This document shows positions 51,033 through 60,452 of a stretch of 64,000 nucleotides of DNA, one piece after another. The stretch covers positions 1 to 64,000 of the forward strand of contig NZ_JALBWV010000023.1 of assembly GCF_022678645.1 (NCBI RefSeq), read 5' to 3'. The position numbers and the translations under genes are program-made. This DNA comes from Saccharopolyspora soli (lineage in GTDB: Bacteria; Actinomycetota; Actinomycetes; Mycobacteriales; Pseudonocardiaceae). The stretch's first letter is position 1. Each line of letters begins with the position of its first letter. Under the pieces are notes generated by a model. It saw only the letters and a list, made by a program, of their open reading frames with translations, had not been told where the DNA came from and did not search any database.

Positions 51033-53939
51033 ATGCTCAACCGCAGGCGATTCATCTACGGCGGAGCACTCGCAGGTGTGGCGCTCGCGAACAGCTCCTT
51101 GCTCGCGTCGGCCACGGCGGTTCCCGGCCCGGACGTCCTCGGCGATTCACCCGACTTGCGATGGCCTGCTTTCGACCAGGAGACGCGACCGTGGACCCGT
51201 TGGTGGTGGCACGGCAGCGCGGTGACCGAGCAAGGGTTGCGGGCCGAGCTCGACGAACTCGCCAGGAGCGGTTTCGGTGGCGTCGAAGTGCAACCCATCT
51301 ATGAAGCCCAAGGCTACGAAGACCGCATTCGCCCATACCTGAGCCAGGAATGGCTCGATGCGCTGGACACCACGATCCGGCACGCCGACCTCCGGGGCCT
51401 GGGAGTCGATCTGACAACGGGGTCGGGCTGGACGTTCGGGGGTCCGTGGATCAGCCCGAACCAGAGCGCCGGACGCGTCCTGGTCGAACGCTGGGAGCTT
51501 CGAACCGGCGAACGGCTCGACGCCGAGGTCAAGACCGTCCACCCGCCGCACCCGGGCCTCGTGGACGAGGAACGCCTGTCCCGCCCGGACCTTCGGCCGC
51601 CGATGGAACCGATCCCCGAACCGCCGCTGGCCGCGCTCGTGGCCCGCGAGGTCGGCACGGGGAACACCGTTGACCTGACGGCTCGGGTGGGCGCGGACCG
51701 GAAGCTGGACTGGACGGCGCCGCCGGGGACCTGGCAGCTGACCGGCCTGTTCAGCGGCTGGGTCCTGAAGCGGGTGGAGCGGGCGGGGCCGGGCGGCAAG
51801 GGGCTGATGGCGGACTACTTCGACGCCGACGCGATCCACCGCCACCTGGCCCACTTCGGCGATGCGCTCGGGCGATCACGGCGCGGCATCCGGGCCCTGT
51901 TCCACGACTCCTTCGAGCTGGAGCGGATGAACTGGACCCACCGGATCGTCGATGAGTTCCCGCGCCTGCGGGGTTATCCGTTGACGCCGCACCTGGCCGA
52001 GGTGTTCGACGCGCAGAACAGCTCCGACACTCGCGCTCGCGTCTTGTCGGACATCCGGGAGAGCTTCTCGGACCTGTTCCTCGAAAAATTCGCGCGGCAG
52101 TGGGCCGATTGGAGCGCCGACCGGGGATGGCTCACCCGCAACCAGGCGCACGGCTCGCCCGCCAATCTTCTCGACGTGTACGCGGCGGCCGACATCCCCG
52201 AGACCGAGTTCACCGGCGGCAAGATCATCCCCATCCCAGGGCTGCGGGCCGGCGCGGAGCCCCGCCACCCACCGAAGTCCCTGGTGTGGCGCATGGCGGC
52301 GTCGGCGGCGCACTTGTACGACCGGAAGCTGGTCGGAGCCGAGACCATGACGTGGCGTGATGAGCACTACCACGTGTCGTTGTCCCAGGCGAAGCCCGAA
52401 GTCGACGTGCTGTTCGCGGCGGGGATCAACCACGTGGTGTTCCACGGCACGACATATTCCCCCGAGGACGCCCCGTGGCCGGGACTGTCGTTCTACGCCA
52501 GCACCCAGTTCCGCCCGGCCAACACCTGGTGGCGTCACATGCCGGAGCTGACCGCCTACATCACCCGGTGCCAGTCAATCCTGCAGAACGGCAAGCACGG
52601 CAACGACGTGCTCGTGTACTGGCCGCAGCACGACCTGTGGGCTAGTCCTGACGGCGGTGGTGGCGCCGAGGAAGAAGTGGAACTGACACCGGATTACACC
52701 TGGGACGGAAACTCGTGGATGTACCCGCATCCCACCGGGGCCGACGCTGTCGCGAGCGCGCTGGAAACCAGCGGCTGGCAGTTCGACTGGGTGTCCGACC
52801 GGCAGCTCAGCGAGTTCTCCGCGAGAAGTGCCGAGGTTTCGAACGAGCACTGCTCGTACTCGGCCGTCGTGGTCCCCGGTGCGAAGCTGATTCCGCTGGA
52901 AACCCTTGAGCACCTTCACGAACTGGCGTCCGCGGGTGCGACGATCATCTTCGCCAGCGGTTTGCCCACCGACGTCCCTGGTTTGGCAGACCTGGACAGC
53001 CGTCGGGCGCGCTTGCGCGAACTTCTGTCGAAGTTCACCGCGCAGCCGCGCGGCAACGGTGGCGTCCACCAGGTCGGTGCGGGCAGTGTCGTGATCGCCA
53101 CCCGTGATGGTGAACTCGATCAGGGCTTGGCCGGGGCCGGTGCGGTCCGCGAGCCATTGGCCGACTCGGGGCTCAACGTGCTGCGCCGAAGCCATGACGG
53201 CGGGGACTACCTCTTCTTGGCGAACCTGACCAGCGCCGCCGTGGATGGGTGGTGGGCCATCGGGAACGAAGCCGCCTCGGTCATCGCCCTCGATCCGTTG
53301 CGGGACGAGCGTGGCGCGGCGGAATCCCAGCCGCGAAACGGGGAAACCCACGTCCGAGTCTTGCTCGCTCCTGGAGAAAGCCTCTTCCTGAAGACGTTCC
53401 GGCGACAGCGACTGGACGTTCCCGACTATCGGATGCTGGTTCCGACCGGACAGCAGCACGACGTGGCGGGGTCCTGGTCGGTGGAATTCCTCGAAGGTGG
53501 GCCGAGCATCCCGCAGCCGCGCACCCTCGAATCGCTCGTCTCCTGGACCGAGCTCGACGCCGAGGAATCGGAGTTCTCCGGCACCGCCCGCTACACCGTG
53601 CGGTTCCAGGCGCCGCCGGGAGCCGAAGGGCGAAGCTGGGTGCTCGACCTCGGCGACGTGCGGGAAACCGCGCGTGTCCGGCTGAACGGACGTGATCTCG
53701 GGACCGCCTGGGCGATCCCGTTCCGGCTCCCGGTGAATGGCGCTGTCGAGCCCGGCGAGAACGTGCTGCAGATCGAGGTTACGAACCTGGCGGCGAATCG
53801 GGTGCTCGCACTCGCGCGGCGCGGCGAGCTCCCGAACCCCGCCTACATGCAGTGGCGGACGAAGCAGCCGCCGCAGGAATGGGCCCCGCAACCGTCCGGA
53901 CTGCTCGGCCCTGTCCGCCTTGTCGAAGTGCAGGGCTGA
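51033..53939 (+). CDS. GH106-type alpha-L-rhamnosidase, Tat-exported
   Basis: A 968-residue enzyme with a twin-arginine signal (LNRRRFIYGGALAGVAL) and likely cleavage near residue 28. It then matches the GH106 layout: PWTRWWWHGSAVTEQGLRAELDELARSGFGGVEVQ, GLGVDLTTGSGWTFGGPWIS-like segments, IRALFHDSFELERMNWT, and INHVVFHGTTYSPEDAPWPG. A C-terminal beta-sandwich carries WVLDLGDVRETARVRLNGRDLGT. ATG 51033 follows GGAGG. GH106 enzymes remove alpha-L-rhamnose from pectin-type rhamnogalacturonan. With its operator it belongs to the rhamnose regulon although ~25 kb from the regulator. Confidence 0.85.
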   Translation: MLNRRRFIYGGALAGVALANSSLLASATAVPGPDVLGDSPDLRWPAFDQETRPWTRWWWHGSAVTEQGLRAELDELARSGFGGVEVQPIYEAQGYEDRIRPYLSQEWLDALDTTIRHADLRGLGVDLTTGSGWTFGGPWISPNQSAGRVLVERWELRTGERLDAEVKTVHPPHPGLVDEERLSRPDLRPPMEPIPEPPLAALVAREVGTGNTVDLTARVGADRKLDWTAPPGTWQLTGLFSGWVLKRVERAGPGGKGLMADYFDADAIHRHLAHFGDALGRSRRGIRALFHDSFELERMNWTHRIVDEFPRLRGYPLTPHLAEVFDAQNSSDTRARVLSDIRESFSDLFLEKFARQWADWSADRGWLTRNQAHGSPANLLDVYAAADIPETEFTGGKIIPIPGLRAGAEPRHPPKSLVWRMAASAAHLYDRKLVGAETMTWRDEHYHVSLSQAKPEVDVLFAAGINHVVFHGTTYSPEDAPWPGLSFYASTQFRPANTWWRHMPELTAYITRCQSILQNGKHGNDVLVYWPQHDLWASPDGGGGAEEEVELTPDYTWDGNSWMYPHPTGADAVASALETSGWQFDWVSDRQLSEFSARSAEVSNEHCSYSAVVVPGAKLIPLETLEHLHELASAGATIIFASGLPTDVPGLADLDSRRARLRELLSKFTAQPRGNGGVHQVGAGSVVIATRDGELDQGLAGAGAVREPLADSGLNVLRRSHDGGDYLFLANLTSAAVDGWWAIGNEAASVIALDPLRDERGAAESQPRNGETHVRVLLAPGESLFLKTFRRQRLDVPDYRMLVPTGQQHDVAGSWSVEFLEGGPSIPQPRTLESLVSWTELDAEESEFSGTARYTVRFQAPPGAEGRSWVLDLGDVRETARVRLNGRDLGTAWAIPFRLPVNGAVEPGENVLQIEVTNLAANRVLALARRGELPNPAYMQWRTKQPPQEWAPQPSGLLGPVRLVEVQG

Positions 53940-53974
53940 CCAAGCGGTTGGCGTGTTCTCCGCGAGACGGGTCG

Positions 53975-54820
53975 TCAGCGGTCGACAGCGTTGGAGACGT
54001 CGGCCCAGCGGTCGAGCTCCGCGAGGCGTGCGTGCAAGGCCGTGCGCATGTCGGCGGCGCTGGAGGTTCCCAGGGCCAAGCGCAGTGGCGGAGTTTCGGC
54101 GTCCACGGCGGCCAAGATGCCTTCGGCCACGCGCACCGGCGTTGAGAAGGCCGTCGGCGGCAGTTCGCTGATGGCTTTCTGGGTGGTGCGCACGGTCTCG
54201 TCGTAGCTGGGGATCGCGTCGGCCAGGTCCAAGTTGGACAGAAACGCGGTCGAGGTCGGACCGGGCTGGATCAGGGTGACCTTGATACCCAGCGGGGCGA
54301 GTTCGGCGACCAGCGCGTCGGTGAGTCCTTCGACCGCGTACTTGCTGGCGGCGAGCAATCCCACGCCGGGATGGGCGGTCTGTCCGTACAACGAGGAACC
54401 CTGCAGAACGTGTCCCGAGCTCTGTTGGCGCAGCACGGGCAGGGTGGCTCGCAGGACGTTCAGGACGCCGAAGACGTTGGTGTCGAAGAGTGCACGGGCC
54501 TGGACGTCGCTGGCCTCTTCGACGGCGCCGAACAGGCCGTAGCCCGCGTTGTTGGCAACCACATCGATGCGGCCGAAGGCAGCGGCAGCCCGGTCGACGG
54601 CCGCACGCACGGAGGCTTCGTCGCGCACATCGGTGTCGATGGCGATCAGCTTGCCAGGGTGTCGTTCGGCGAGGTCGCGGATTTGATCGGCCTTGCGGGC
54701 TGCTGCGGCGACGTTGTCGCCTCGCCCCAGAGCCAGTGCGGTGAGTTCGCGACCGATACCGGAGGTGGCGCCGGTAATGAACCACGTGCGGACGGCGGCG
54801 GTGTTTGCTGAGTTCGTCAT
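53975..54820 (-). CDS. SDR family oxidoreductase
   Basis: A 281-residue short-chain dehydrogenase: TWFITGATSGIGRELTALAL, NNAGYGLFGAVEE, catalytic Ser in GHVLQGSSLYGQ, catalytic ASKYAVEGLTDAL (Tyr with Lys), and GIKVTLIQPGPTSTAF. It is the common 'oxidoreductase/SDR' form with a short C-terminal substrate loop. The start ATG 54820 is divergent from the CGNR-type gene over ~100 bp. No substrate is evident. Confidence 0.88.
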   Translation of the reverse strand: MTNSANTAAVRTWFITGATSGIGRELTALALGRGDNVAAAARKADQIRDLAERHPGKLIAIDTDVRDEASVRAAVDRAAAAFGRIDVVANNAGYGLFGAVEEASDVQARALFDTNVFGVLNVLRATLPVLRQQSSGHVLQGSSLYGQTAHPGVGLLAASKYAVEGLTDALVAELAPLGIKVTLIQPGPTSTAFLSNLDLADAIPSYDETVRTTQKAISELPPTAFSTPVRVAEGILAAVDAETPPLRLALGTSSAADMRTALHARLAELDRWADVSNAVDR

Positions 54821-54922
54821 GGTTGCCACCGTAGTCTTATAGACGACAACATCACAAACTATTTGCTTGCATATGTTGCTTGTCACCTTGTTTTGATGAT
54901 ATCGAAGCAGTAGGCTTCGGTC

Positions 54923-55495
54923 ATGCCGGACATCGCAGGGAACCCGACTGGACGCGCGCCAGTGGACCTGCTGTTGAGGTTCGTGAACACACGGGCGGAC
55001 GCCGGTGGGCGGACGGAGCAGTTCGGCGACGCTGCGGGATTCAACGCCTGGCTGGCGCAGTCGGGCCTGGAGGCGGGAGAGCCGATCGCCTCGGCGGCCG
55101 ATGCCGCCAGCGCCCGCGAACTCCGCGACGCGCTGGTCACGGTGATGCTGGCGCATTCCGGAGACGAATCCCTGCCCGCAGCCGCGGTCGACGCCGCAGA
55201 GCAGCACCTGCGCCGCATCGCGGCGCGATATCCGCTGGTGCCGGTCATCACCGTCGACGGAGCCGAGCTGATCTCGGAACAGACCGGAGTGCCTGGGGTG
55301 TTCGGCACGGTTCTCGCGGCCGTGACCGAATTCGCCCAGCGCGGCGACTGGGGACGGGTCAAGGCGTGCCGCAACCCACCGTGCCACTTCGGTTTCTTCG
55401 ACCGCACCCGCAACGCCTCGGGCGCCTTCTGCAGCTCCGGATGCCGTTCCCAAGCGTCGATGCGCGCCTACCGCCAACGACGCAAGCAGTCCTGA
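54923..55495 (+). CDS. CGNR zinc-finger protein (ABATE-type), probable transcription factor
   Basis: A 190-residue protein. The N-terminal ~130 residues are an ABATE-like domain (VDLLLRFVNTRADAGGRTE start, RELRDALVTVMLAH). The C-terminal CGNR zinc finger is CRNPPCHFGFFDRTRNASGA then FCSSGCRSQASMRAYRQRR. It probably binds DNA and is divergent from the SDR gene, a frequent pairing for stress- or ligand-responsive regulators. ATG 54923. A strong terminator follows. Confidence 0.88.
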   Translation: MPDIAGNPTGRAPVDLLLRFVNTRADAGGRTEQFGDAAGFNAWLAQSGLEAGEPIASAADAASARELRDALVTVMLAHSGDESLPAAAVDAAEQHLRRIAARYPLVPVITVDGAELISEQTGVPGVFGTVLAAVTEFAQRGDWGRVKACRNPPCHFGFFDRTRNASGAFCSSGCRSQASMRAYRQRRKQS

Positions 55496-55509
55496 CCAAC
55501 GCGCCCGAA

Positions 55510-55550
55510 AATAGTGCAGGCCCGCCGGAGATCGGCGGGCCTGCACTATT
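55510..55550. terminator. Perfect 18-bp hairpin, bidirectional terminator
   Basis: AATAGTGCAGGCCCGCCG (55510-55527), loop GAGAT, CGGCGGGCCTGCACTATT (55533-55550). It lies between the convergent CGNR and C39-like genes. AATA/TATT ends give A- and T-rich flanks on both strands. Confidence 0.85.
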
Positions 55551-55569
55551 CGGGGCGGGTACTGGCCGG

Positions 55570-56415
55570 TCAGGCGGCGTAGCCCTTGGGTTGGATCAAC
55601 GAAGCGATCTGGTCGAGGCTCAGCCAGTAGTCCTCGATCCCGCTGAACTGGGCCGAGTCGGAGATGTGCACCGTCTTGTCCGCCGCGTTGTATCCGACGA
55701 TCGCCACGTAGTGGTAGATCGTCTGGCTCGACGGGTAGCCGGGTGGCTGGTTGCCGGGTGCCGCGACGATGTTGGCCACCATCGCCTTGCCGTCGTCGAT
55801 GTTGCGGACGGTGTCCGACCACAACTGGTCGGTCATCTCCGCAGTCAGCGGACGGCCGCCCCAGTCCCTGGCGACGTACTGGGTGCCGGTTCCCGCCAGC
55901 TCCTTGTTGAGCCCGTCAACGACCTGGCTGATGCTGTCCGTGCCGTTCTCGGTGGTGCCGAGTTCGCTCGCGAGCGCACTCTGGTCCGGCAGCTTGTCGG
56001 CCTTGCTGGACAGCGCGATGCGGGCCGCCGCGGGGCCGCACCAGTAGCCGGTCTGCTGCGCCTGGTAGTCGACGGTGACCGATTTGGCGACTGGCTGCGG
56101 AGCGCTCTGCGCCTCCGGCGCTGGAGCCGGAGGTGCCGCCGGAGCTGGAGGTGCCGCTGGAGCCGGAGGTGCTGCCGGGGCTGGCACCGCGTTGTCGACG
56201 GCCCGGACCTGAGCGGGTGCCGGGACGGACGCCGGGGTCGGACCCGCGGCGGCCATTAGCGGCTGACCGATCGCCACGATCGCGCCACCGGCGACAACCA
56301 CCGAGAGGACCATGCGAGTCCGGGTGCTGCCGCCCGAAGTCGGGTGGAACCTGCGAACGAATGCGCGGACCGCGGCCTTCGGGGTATGGCCGCCCGCGTT
56401 GCGATGTTTGTACAC
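55570..56415 (-). CDS. Secreted C39-like papain-fold peptidase
   Basis: A 281-residue exported protein. A ~35-residue basic N-terminus precedes a hydrophobic signal/anchor (MVLSVVVAGGAIVAIG). A Pro/Ala linker of PAAP repeats spans ~70-105. The peptidase domain has catalytic Cys in QTGYWCGPAAARIAL, His in IYHYVAIVGYN, and Asp in VHISDSAQF. This is the peptidase C39_2 arrangement, seen in secreted or cell-wall enzymes rather than ABC exporters. GTG 56415 follows GGAAAGG. A structured leader lies immediately upstream. Confidence 0.82.
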   Translation of the reverse strand: MYKHRNAGGHTPKAAVRAFVRRFHPTSGGSTRTRMVLSVVVAGGAIVAIGQPLMAAAGPTPASVPAPAQVRAVDNAVPAPAAPPAPAAPPAPAAPPAPAPEAQSAPQPVAKSVTVDYQAQQTGYWCGPAAARIALSSKADKLPDQSALASELGTTENGTDSISQVVDGLNKELAGTGTQYVARDWGGRPLTAEMTDQLWSDTVRNIDDGKAMVANIVAAPGNQPPGYPSSQTIYHYVAIVGYNAADKTVHISDSAQFSGIEDYWLSLDQIASLIQPKGYAA

Positions 56416-57064
56416 GTGCGCCTTTCCATGTCGGGGAAGATCCGGTCACCGCCGCCGGGGGGTCGCGGTGGCCTTTCGAGGCAAGGCGTCGTGACCGGAT
56501 CGTGATGCACTGCTGCCGGACAACGTAACTAAGAGTCACGGATGCTTCAAACTCTTCACCCGATCAGAGCAATGCATGCATCCGTCCAGCTCCGTTCCGT
56601 AGCCGCCAATGCTGATCTACGGAAACCCACCCAACACAGCCGAGCAGCTCTGGAGAGCAAGCCCACCAAACCCGCCAACACGCCCTCGCCGTGAGCGACG
56701 TTTGCACTGGTAGCGGGCATGCATACGGGCTGGGGACAGCAACGGCGCCCCGCGCGGAACGGGCACCCGGCAACGATCGACGGCACCCGCGCTCGGCCCA
56801 TCCGGACCGAGATCGACTTCCCGTGAATCCACTCGCACAGATCAGCTACAACGCGACCGTGAGCCTGAGCACAGAGATCTCAAATGATCGTCCAAACCGA
56901 CGAGCGACGAACCGGTGGTGCGGTTGTCGCTCATGGTCGTTCGTTGCCGGAGAGGCTGGAGTGAACCCTGTGCACAACCACCATGTTGGGTGCCTACGGC
57001 AGCAAAAGTCCTTGCTCAATCCAGAAGATCGTGAACGGCTTCCGATGTGGTGGAGTGCGCCGAC
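56416..57064. other. Intergenic with structured leader, otherwise nothing seen
   Basis: The 56439-56501 part folds into a compact three-way junction before the C39-like gene. The rest (56502-57064) has several open frames but none with supported homology or a ribosome site. Confidence 0.5.
56439..56501 (-). ncRNA. Candidate structured 5' leader (three-way junction) of the C39-like gene
   Basis: As RNA on the minus strand, GATCCGGTCAC pairs with GTGACCGGATC (56501-56491 with 56449-56439). Inside are GCCTT-GCCTCGA-AAGGC and, directly abutting, CACCGC-N12-GCGGTG, which shares the GTG of the outer stem. The result is an outer stem of 8-11 bp with two arms, ending 23 bases before the GTG start. 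It does not match the ydaO (c-di-AMP) riboswitch consensus as far as I can tell. The function is unknown. Confidence 0.4.
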
Positions 57065-57925
57065 TCAGCCAGCCAGGCGTTCGATCAGCCGACAGATCTC
57101 CTCCGGGGACAGTCCGACCGGGTACACAGCTGGCACGTCCACGCCGATGCCGCGGTATTCGGCGATCGCGTCCAGCATCGACTCCCGATCGCTGGGCAGG
57201 CAGGTGCCCGCGGTGACTTCGTCGATCGTGATCAGGTCCTGCCGGTCGAAATGGCGGGCGTAGTTGTCGAACCGGAGGTACTGCTCGGCCTCCGCCCGCA
57301 GCTCATCGGGTGCGCCGGTGCGCAGGTAGAGGACTGTGGTCGCGGGCTTGGCGTGCGGGCGCGACGCGTGGAACGTCTCGATGGCGGACTTGGCCGTCGC
57401 GCTGGTCATCCAGTTGAGCATGACGCCGTCGGAACAGGTCGCGGCGAGCTCCAGCATCTTCGGGCCGAGTGCGCTGAGCCAAACCGGGAAGTCGGCACCG
57501 TAGGTGAGCTGGTCGCGGGTCGCCGTCAGCTTGTCCAGGAATTCAGCGGCATGCGTCAGTGGCGACGACGGGTACGGCTCGCCGCGGCGCCGCATCGCCA
57601 CGGGATGGGACACCCCGCAACCCAGCACGAAGCGGCCGGAGGAAGCTTCGTGCAGCGAGGCGGCCGCAATGGCCATGCTGTAGTAAGGCCGAACCACGGT
57701 GGCCGCCACACCGGGTCCCGCGCGCAGCGACTTGGTGGCTCGAAGCGCCGCCGCCGCGAGCACGAACGGATCACGCCCGGTGATCCGCCACGGCGCGGCA
57801 TGACCGCTTTCCGGAAAGAAGATGTCGGTGAAACCGGCCTGCTCGGCGAGACCTGCGATGCGCTCGACATCCAACGCCGGAAGGTCGCGCAGGACAAGGC
57901 CAAGCGCGGTGTTTGCGGTCGTCAC
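57065..57925 (-). CDS. LLM-class F420/flavin-dependent oxidoreductase
   Basis: A 286-residue luciferase-like enzyme: LGLVLRDLPALDVERIAGLAEQAGF start, then VVRPYYSMAIAAASLHEASSGRFVLGCG with the SGRF-type flavin contact, and PVWLSALGPKMLELAATCSDGVMLNW, typical of F420-dependent members. The start GTG 57925 has GGAGGG six bases upstream; an ATG at 57940 overlaps that site. It ends the two-gene LLM set with the gene at 57966. Confidence 0.85.
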   Translation of the reverse strand: MTTANTALGLVLRDLPALDVERIAGLAEQAGFTDIFFPESGHAAPWRITGRDPFVLAAAALRATKSLRAGPGVAATVVRPYYSMAIAAASLHEASSGRFVLGCGVSHPVAMRRRGEPYPSSPLTHAAEFLDKLTATRDQLTYGADFPVWLSALGPKMLELAATCSDGVMLNWMTSATAKSAIETFHASRPHAKPATTVLYLRTGAPDELRAEAEQYLRFDNYARHFDRQDLITIDEVTAGTCLPSDRESMLDAIAEYRGIGVDVPAVYPVGLSPEEICRLIERLAG

Positions 57926-57965
57926 CGTTATGCCCTCCATACCTGGGGAACGCAATCTTGTCGCG

Positions 57966-59003
57966 CTAGAGCTCGGGCAGGACCTGCTCGGCAAAACGCG
58001 ACATGGAATCCATGGCCTGCCCGAGCGGCATCCCAGGCCAGTTCATCCGGAAGTGGGCGTACCCGATACCCAGATCCAGGTACCTGCGCACTTCGCTCGC
58101 GCAGTGCTCGGCATCTCCGACGATGAACCGATCCCGGCTCAGTTCCCGCACCGGCGCGGTGAAGTCGTCCCGGCCCGGCAACGCCTTGTGCTGGCCCCAT
58201 CGCGCATAACTGTCGTACTTCGCCGCCAGGTAGGGACCGGCCTCCTGGAAGGCGGTCTCCTGACTGCTGCCGCAGTACATTTCCCGCTCGATCGGCAACG
58301 CGATGTCCGGATCGTGTCCAGCCGCCGCGGCTGCGGCCCGGTACAACCGGACCTGACGGGCCACGGTGGTCAGGTCGGCGTGCGCGTTGATGTTCCACGG
58401 GAGTCCCCAGCGGGCCGCGCGGGTGATCGCCGCGTCGGCGTTGGCGGCGATCCAGATCGGCGGGTGCGGCCGTTGTGCCGGTCGGAGCGTCACTTTGGCA
58501 TTGCGCAACTGCCACCACGGCTCGTCGCTGCTGACCTCCTCCCCCGACCACAGCGCCCGCAGGGTGCGGATCACCGCTGCCATCCGCTCGACCCGCTCGG
58601 CGCGGCGCACCCCGAACGCCAGGTACTCCTCATCCCGGTAGCCGAGCGCGAAGGACAACGTGAGCCTGCCGCCCGAGAGCACATCCAGCGAGCCCAGCGT
58701 TTCGGCCAGGTCCACCGGATTGTGCAGCGGCGCAAGCAAAGTCGGCGCCAGACGCATCCGGCCGCTTTCCGGGATCAGCCTGGCCAGCACCGGCACGGCC
58801 TGCAACTGTTGCAGCGGCGTGGTCAGGAAGTGCTGACCGGTGGTCAGGTAGTCGAAGCCGTGGTCGCGCGCGTGGTGCACCCAGCGCAGCGTCTCGGCCG
58901 ACCGCGCCGCCATGTCCTCTCCGACCGGTTGCTGGGTGAGCCCCAACAGCGATACCCCGAACGCCGTCGTCGTTGCCGCCACACCAGGACACTGACACGA
59001 CAT
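57966..59003 (-). CDS. LLM-class flavin-dependent oxidoreductase
   Basis: A 345-residue luciferase-like protein: FGVSLLGLTQQPVG, then HARDHGFDYLTTGQHFLTTP, LSFALGYRDEEYLAFGVRR, and PPIWIAANADAAITRAARWG. The C-terminal GYAHFRMNWPGMPL is present. ATG 59003 has AGGA seven bases upstream. It is 40 bp upstream of the other LLM gene, so the two form an operon. It is divergent from the amidohydrolase gene over ~400 bp. Confidence 0.88.
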   Translation of the reverse strand: MSCQCPGVAATTTAFGVSLLGLTQQPVGEDMAARSAETLRWVHHARDHGFDYLTTGQHFLTTPLQQLQAVPVLARLIPESGRMRLAPTLLAPLHNPVDLAETLGSLDVLSGGRLTLSFALGYRDEEYLAFGVRRAERVERMAAVIRTLRALWSGEEVSSDEPWWQLRNAKVTLRPAQRPHPPIWIAANADAAITRAARWGLPWNINAHADLTTVARQVRLYRAAAAAAGHDPDIALPIEREMYCGSSQETAFQEAGPYLAAKYDSYARWGQHKALPGRDDFTAPVRELSRDRFIVGDAEHCASEVRRYLDLGIGYAHFRMNWPGMPLGQAMDSMSRFAEQVLPEL

Positions 59004-59400
59004 CGTTCATCCTGGCAAACTTGTTGGCACTATTTGAAATTCCGCCATCGAATCCGCGGACGCCGAGCTGCTGCCACCTGCTGGGCGGAGCAGCGCCGAT
59101 GCGGTGGCACGAAAGCGGTTCCGCCGCCGCGTCGATGACGGGGAGGTGCCCGCCTCGGTATTGACGTCCGTCGCCATCCATCACTAGGGTAATTTCAGAT
59201 TATTCAATTATATTTCACTATTTGAAGAATCGAAGGCCGGTTGCGGGTCTCGCCACGGAGCACGTCCTCGCGCACTTTCCCGGCCTTCCACAGGGAAATC
59301 AGCGGAGTCGCCGTCGGGGAACCCGGTCGACGCCGTGCCGGACGCACACCGGAGTTCGCCGTCCGACACGGGCCGATCCGAGACGAGGTGGAGGAAACTG
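59004..59400. other. Divergent promoter region, AT-rich patch and direct repeats
   Basis: No gene. It has an AT-rich stretch at about 59190-59230 and two direct copies of CACTATTTGAA (59028-59038, 59216-59226), which flank the likely promoters of the divergent catabolic operons. Confidence 0.5.
59028..59226 (+). repeat. Two direct copies of CACTATTTGAA
   Basis: CACTATTTGAA occurs at 59028-59038 and again at 59216-59226, in an otherwise GC-rich region. The spacing and position between divergent catabolic genes fit binding by a regulator such as the IclR protein encoded at 61290. Confidence 0.4.
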
Positions 59401-60309
59401 ATGATCATCGACCTGCACCGGCACCTGTGGTCCATCTTCGAGCGGTACTCGGCGGTCCGCGAAATCGCCGCTCGCGCCGGCACCGGCGGCATGAACCAGC
59501 ACTCGGCCGCAACAGCGCAGGACGTGACCCAGCGCGCGGCGGAAATCCGCGCGGAGATGGACAAAGCCGGTGTGGACCGATCTTGCCTGCTGCTCGGCGA
59601 CTACGGGCTGCGCCTCGGCGAAGGAGACCAATCCATCCAGGCCGAAAACCAACTGGCAATCGACCTGGCGGCCGACGACCCGGACCACTTCATCGCGTTC
59701 TTCGGCGTGGACCCGCGCCGACCGGAAGCGGCGGAGCTGTTCCGCGACGCGCTGGACGCCGGTGCCAAGGGGCTCAAACTGCACCCCTGCGCGGGTTTCT
59801 ACCCAAACGACCCCGTGTGCCGACCCCTGTACGAGCTGGCGGGCGAACGCGGCGTGCCGGTCGCCGTGCACACCGGGCCGATGGCCTCGCCGCTGATCAG
59901 CGCCCCGGCCAGCCCGATCTACCTGGACGAACCTGCCGCCGACTTCCCGGACACCACGTTCGTGGCGCTGCACGCCGGGCAGCGGTGCTGGTTCTCGCTG
60001 GCGCTGGACATCGCGCGCTGGAAACCGAACCTCTACTTGGAACTGTCGCTGTGGCAGGGACTTCTGCTGGAGGACGAAGCCCGATTCGTGCACCACCTGA
60101 GCGAGATCAAACACGGAATCGGGCTGGACAGGGTGGTGTTCGGCAGCGACTGTCCCGGAGTGTCCGCCGTGATGCCGCTGGACCGGTGGGTGCGGACCTG
60201 GCAGGACCTGCCGGAGATCGCCGCACGGCACGGCTTGCAGGTCACCGACGACGAGGTGGCCCTGATGCTCGGCGGCACCGCGGCCCGCCTGATGGCCTGG
60301 AATGAGTAG
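59401..60309 (+). CDS. Amidohydrolase family metal-dependent hydrolase/decarboxylase
   Basis: A 302-residue Amidohydro_2-type protein: the first metal motif is IIDLHRHLW (His6, His8), then GAKGLKLHPCAGFYPND with the middle ligand His, then VAVHTGP, FVALHAGQR and the C-terminal VVFGSDCPG with the catalytic Asp. ATG 59401 follows GGTGGAGGAAA. It is the first gene of a plus-strand set with an SDR and IclR. Members of this family include ACMSD-like decarboxylases and lactonases. Confidence 0.88.
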   Translation: MIIDLHRHLWSIFERYSAVREIAARAGTGGMNQHSAATAQDVTQRAAEIRAEMDKAGVDRSCLLLGDYGLRLGEGDQSIQAENQLAIDLAADDPDHFIAFFGVDPRRPEAAELFRDALDAGAKGLKLHPCAGFYPNDPVCRPLYELAGERGVPVAVHTGPMASPLISAPASPIYLDEPAADFPDTTFVALHAGQRCWFSLALDIARWKPNLYLELSLWQGLLLEDEARFVHHLSEIKHGIGLDRVVFGSDCPGVSAVMPLDRWVRTWQDLPEIAARHGLQVTDDEVALMLGGTAARLMAWNE

Positions 60310-60452
60310 CCCTGTGTCAACCCCAGTCCTCCCCAACCGCAGCTCAGGGGACCGTGACGCAAACCAGCCACAAGAAACCACGAAACGCGAGACTCGGCTG
60401 GACGCAACCACCACTGCAAATCGCGGAGAGGCGGAACTGGAGGCGGCACAGT

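Noticed and set aside
56439..56501. Assignment as a ydaO/c-di-AMP riboswitch
   Set aside because: Conserved ydaO core sequences could not be found; only the junction shape is seen, so it is left as an unassigned structured leader.
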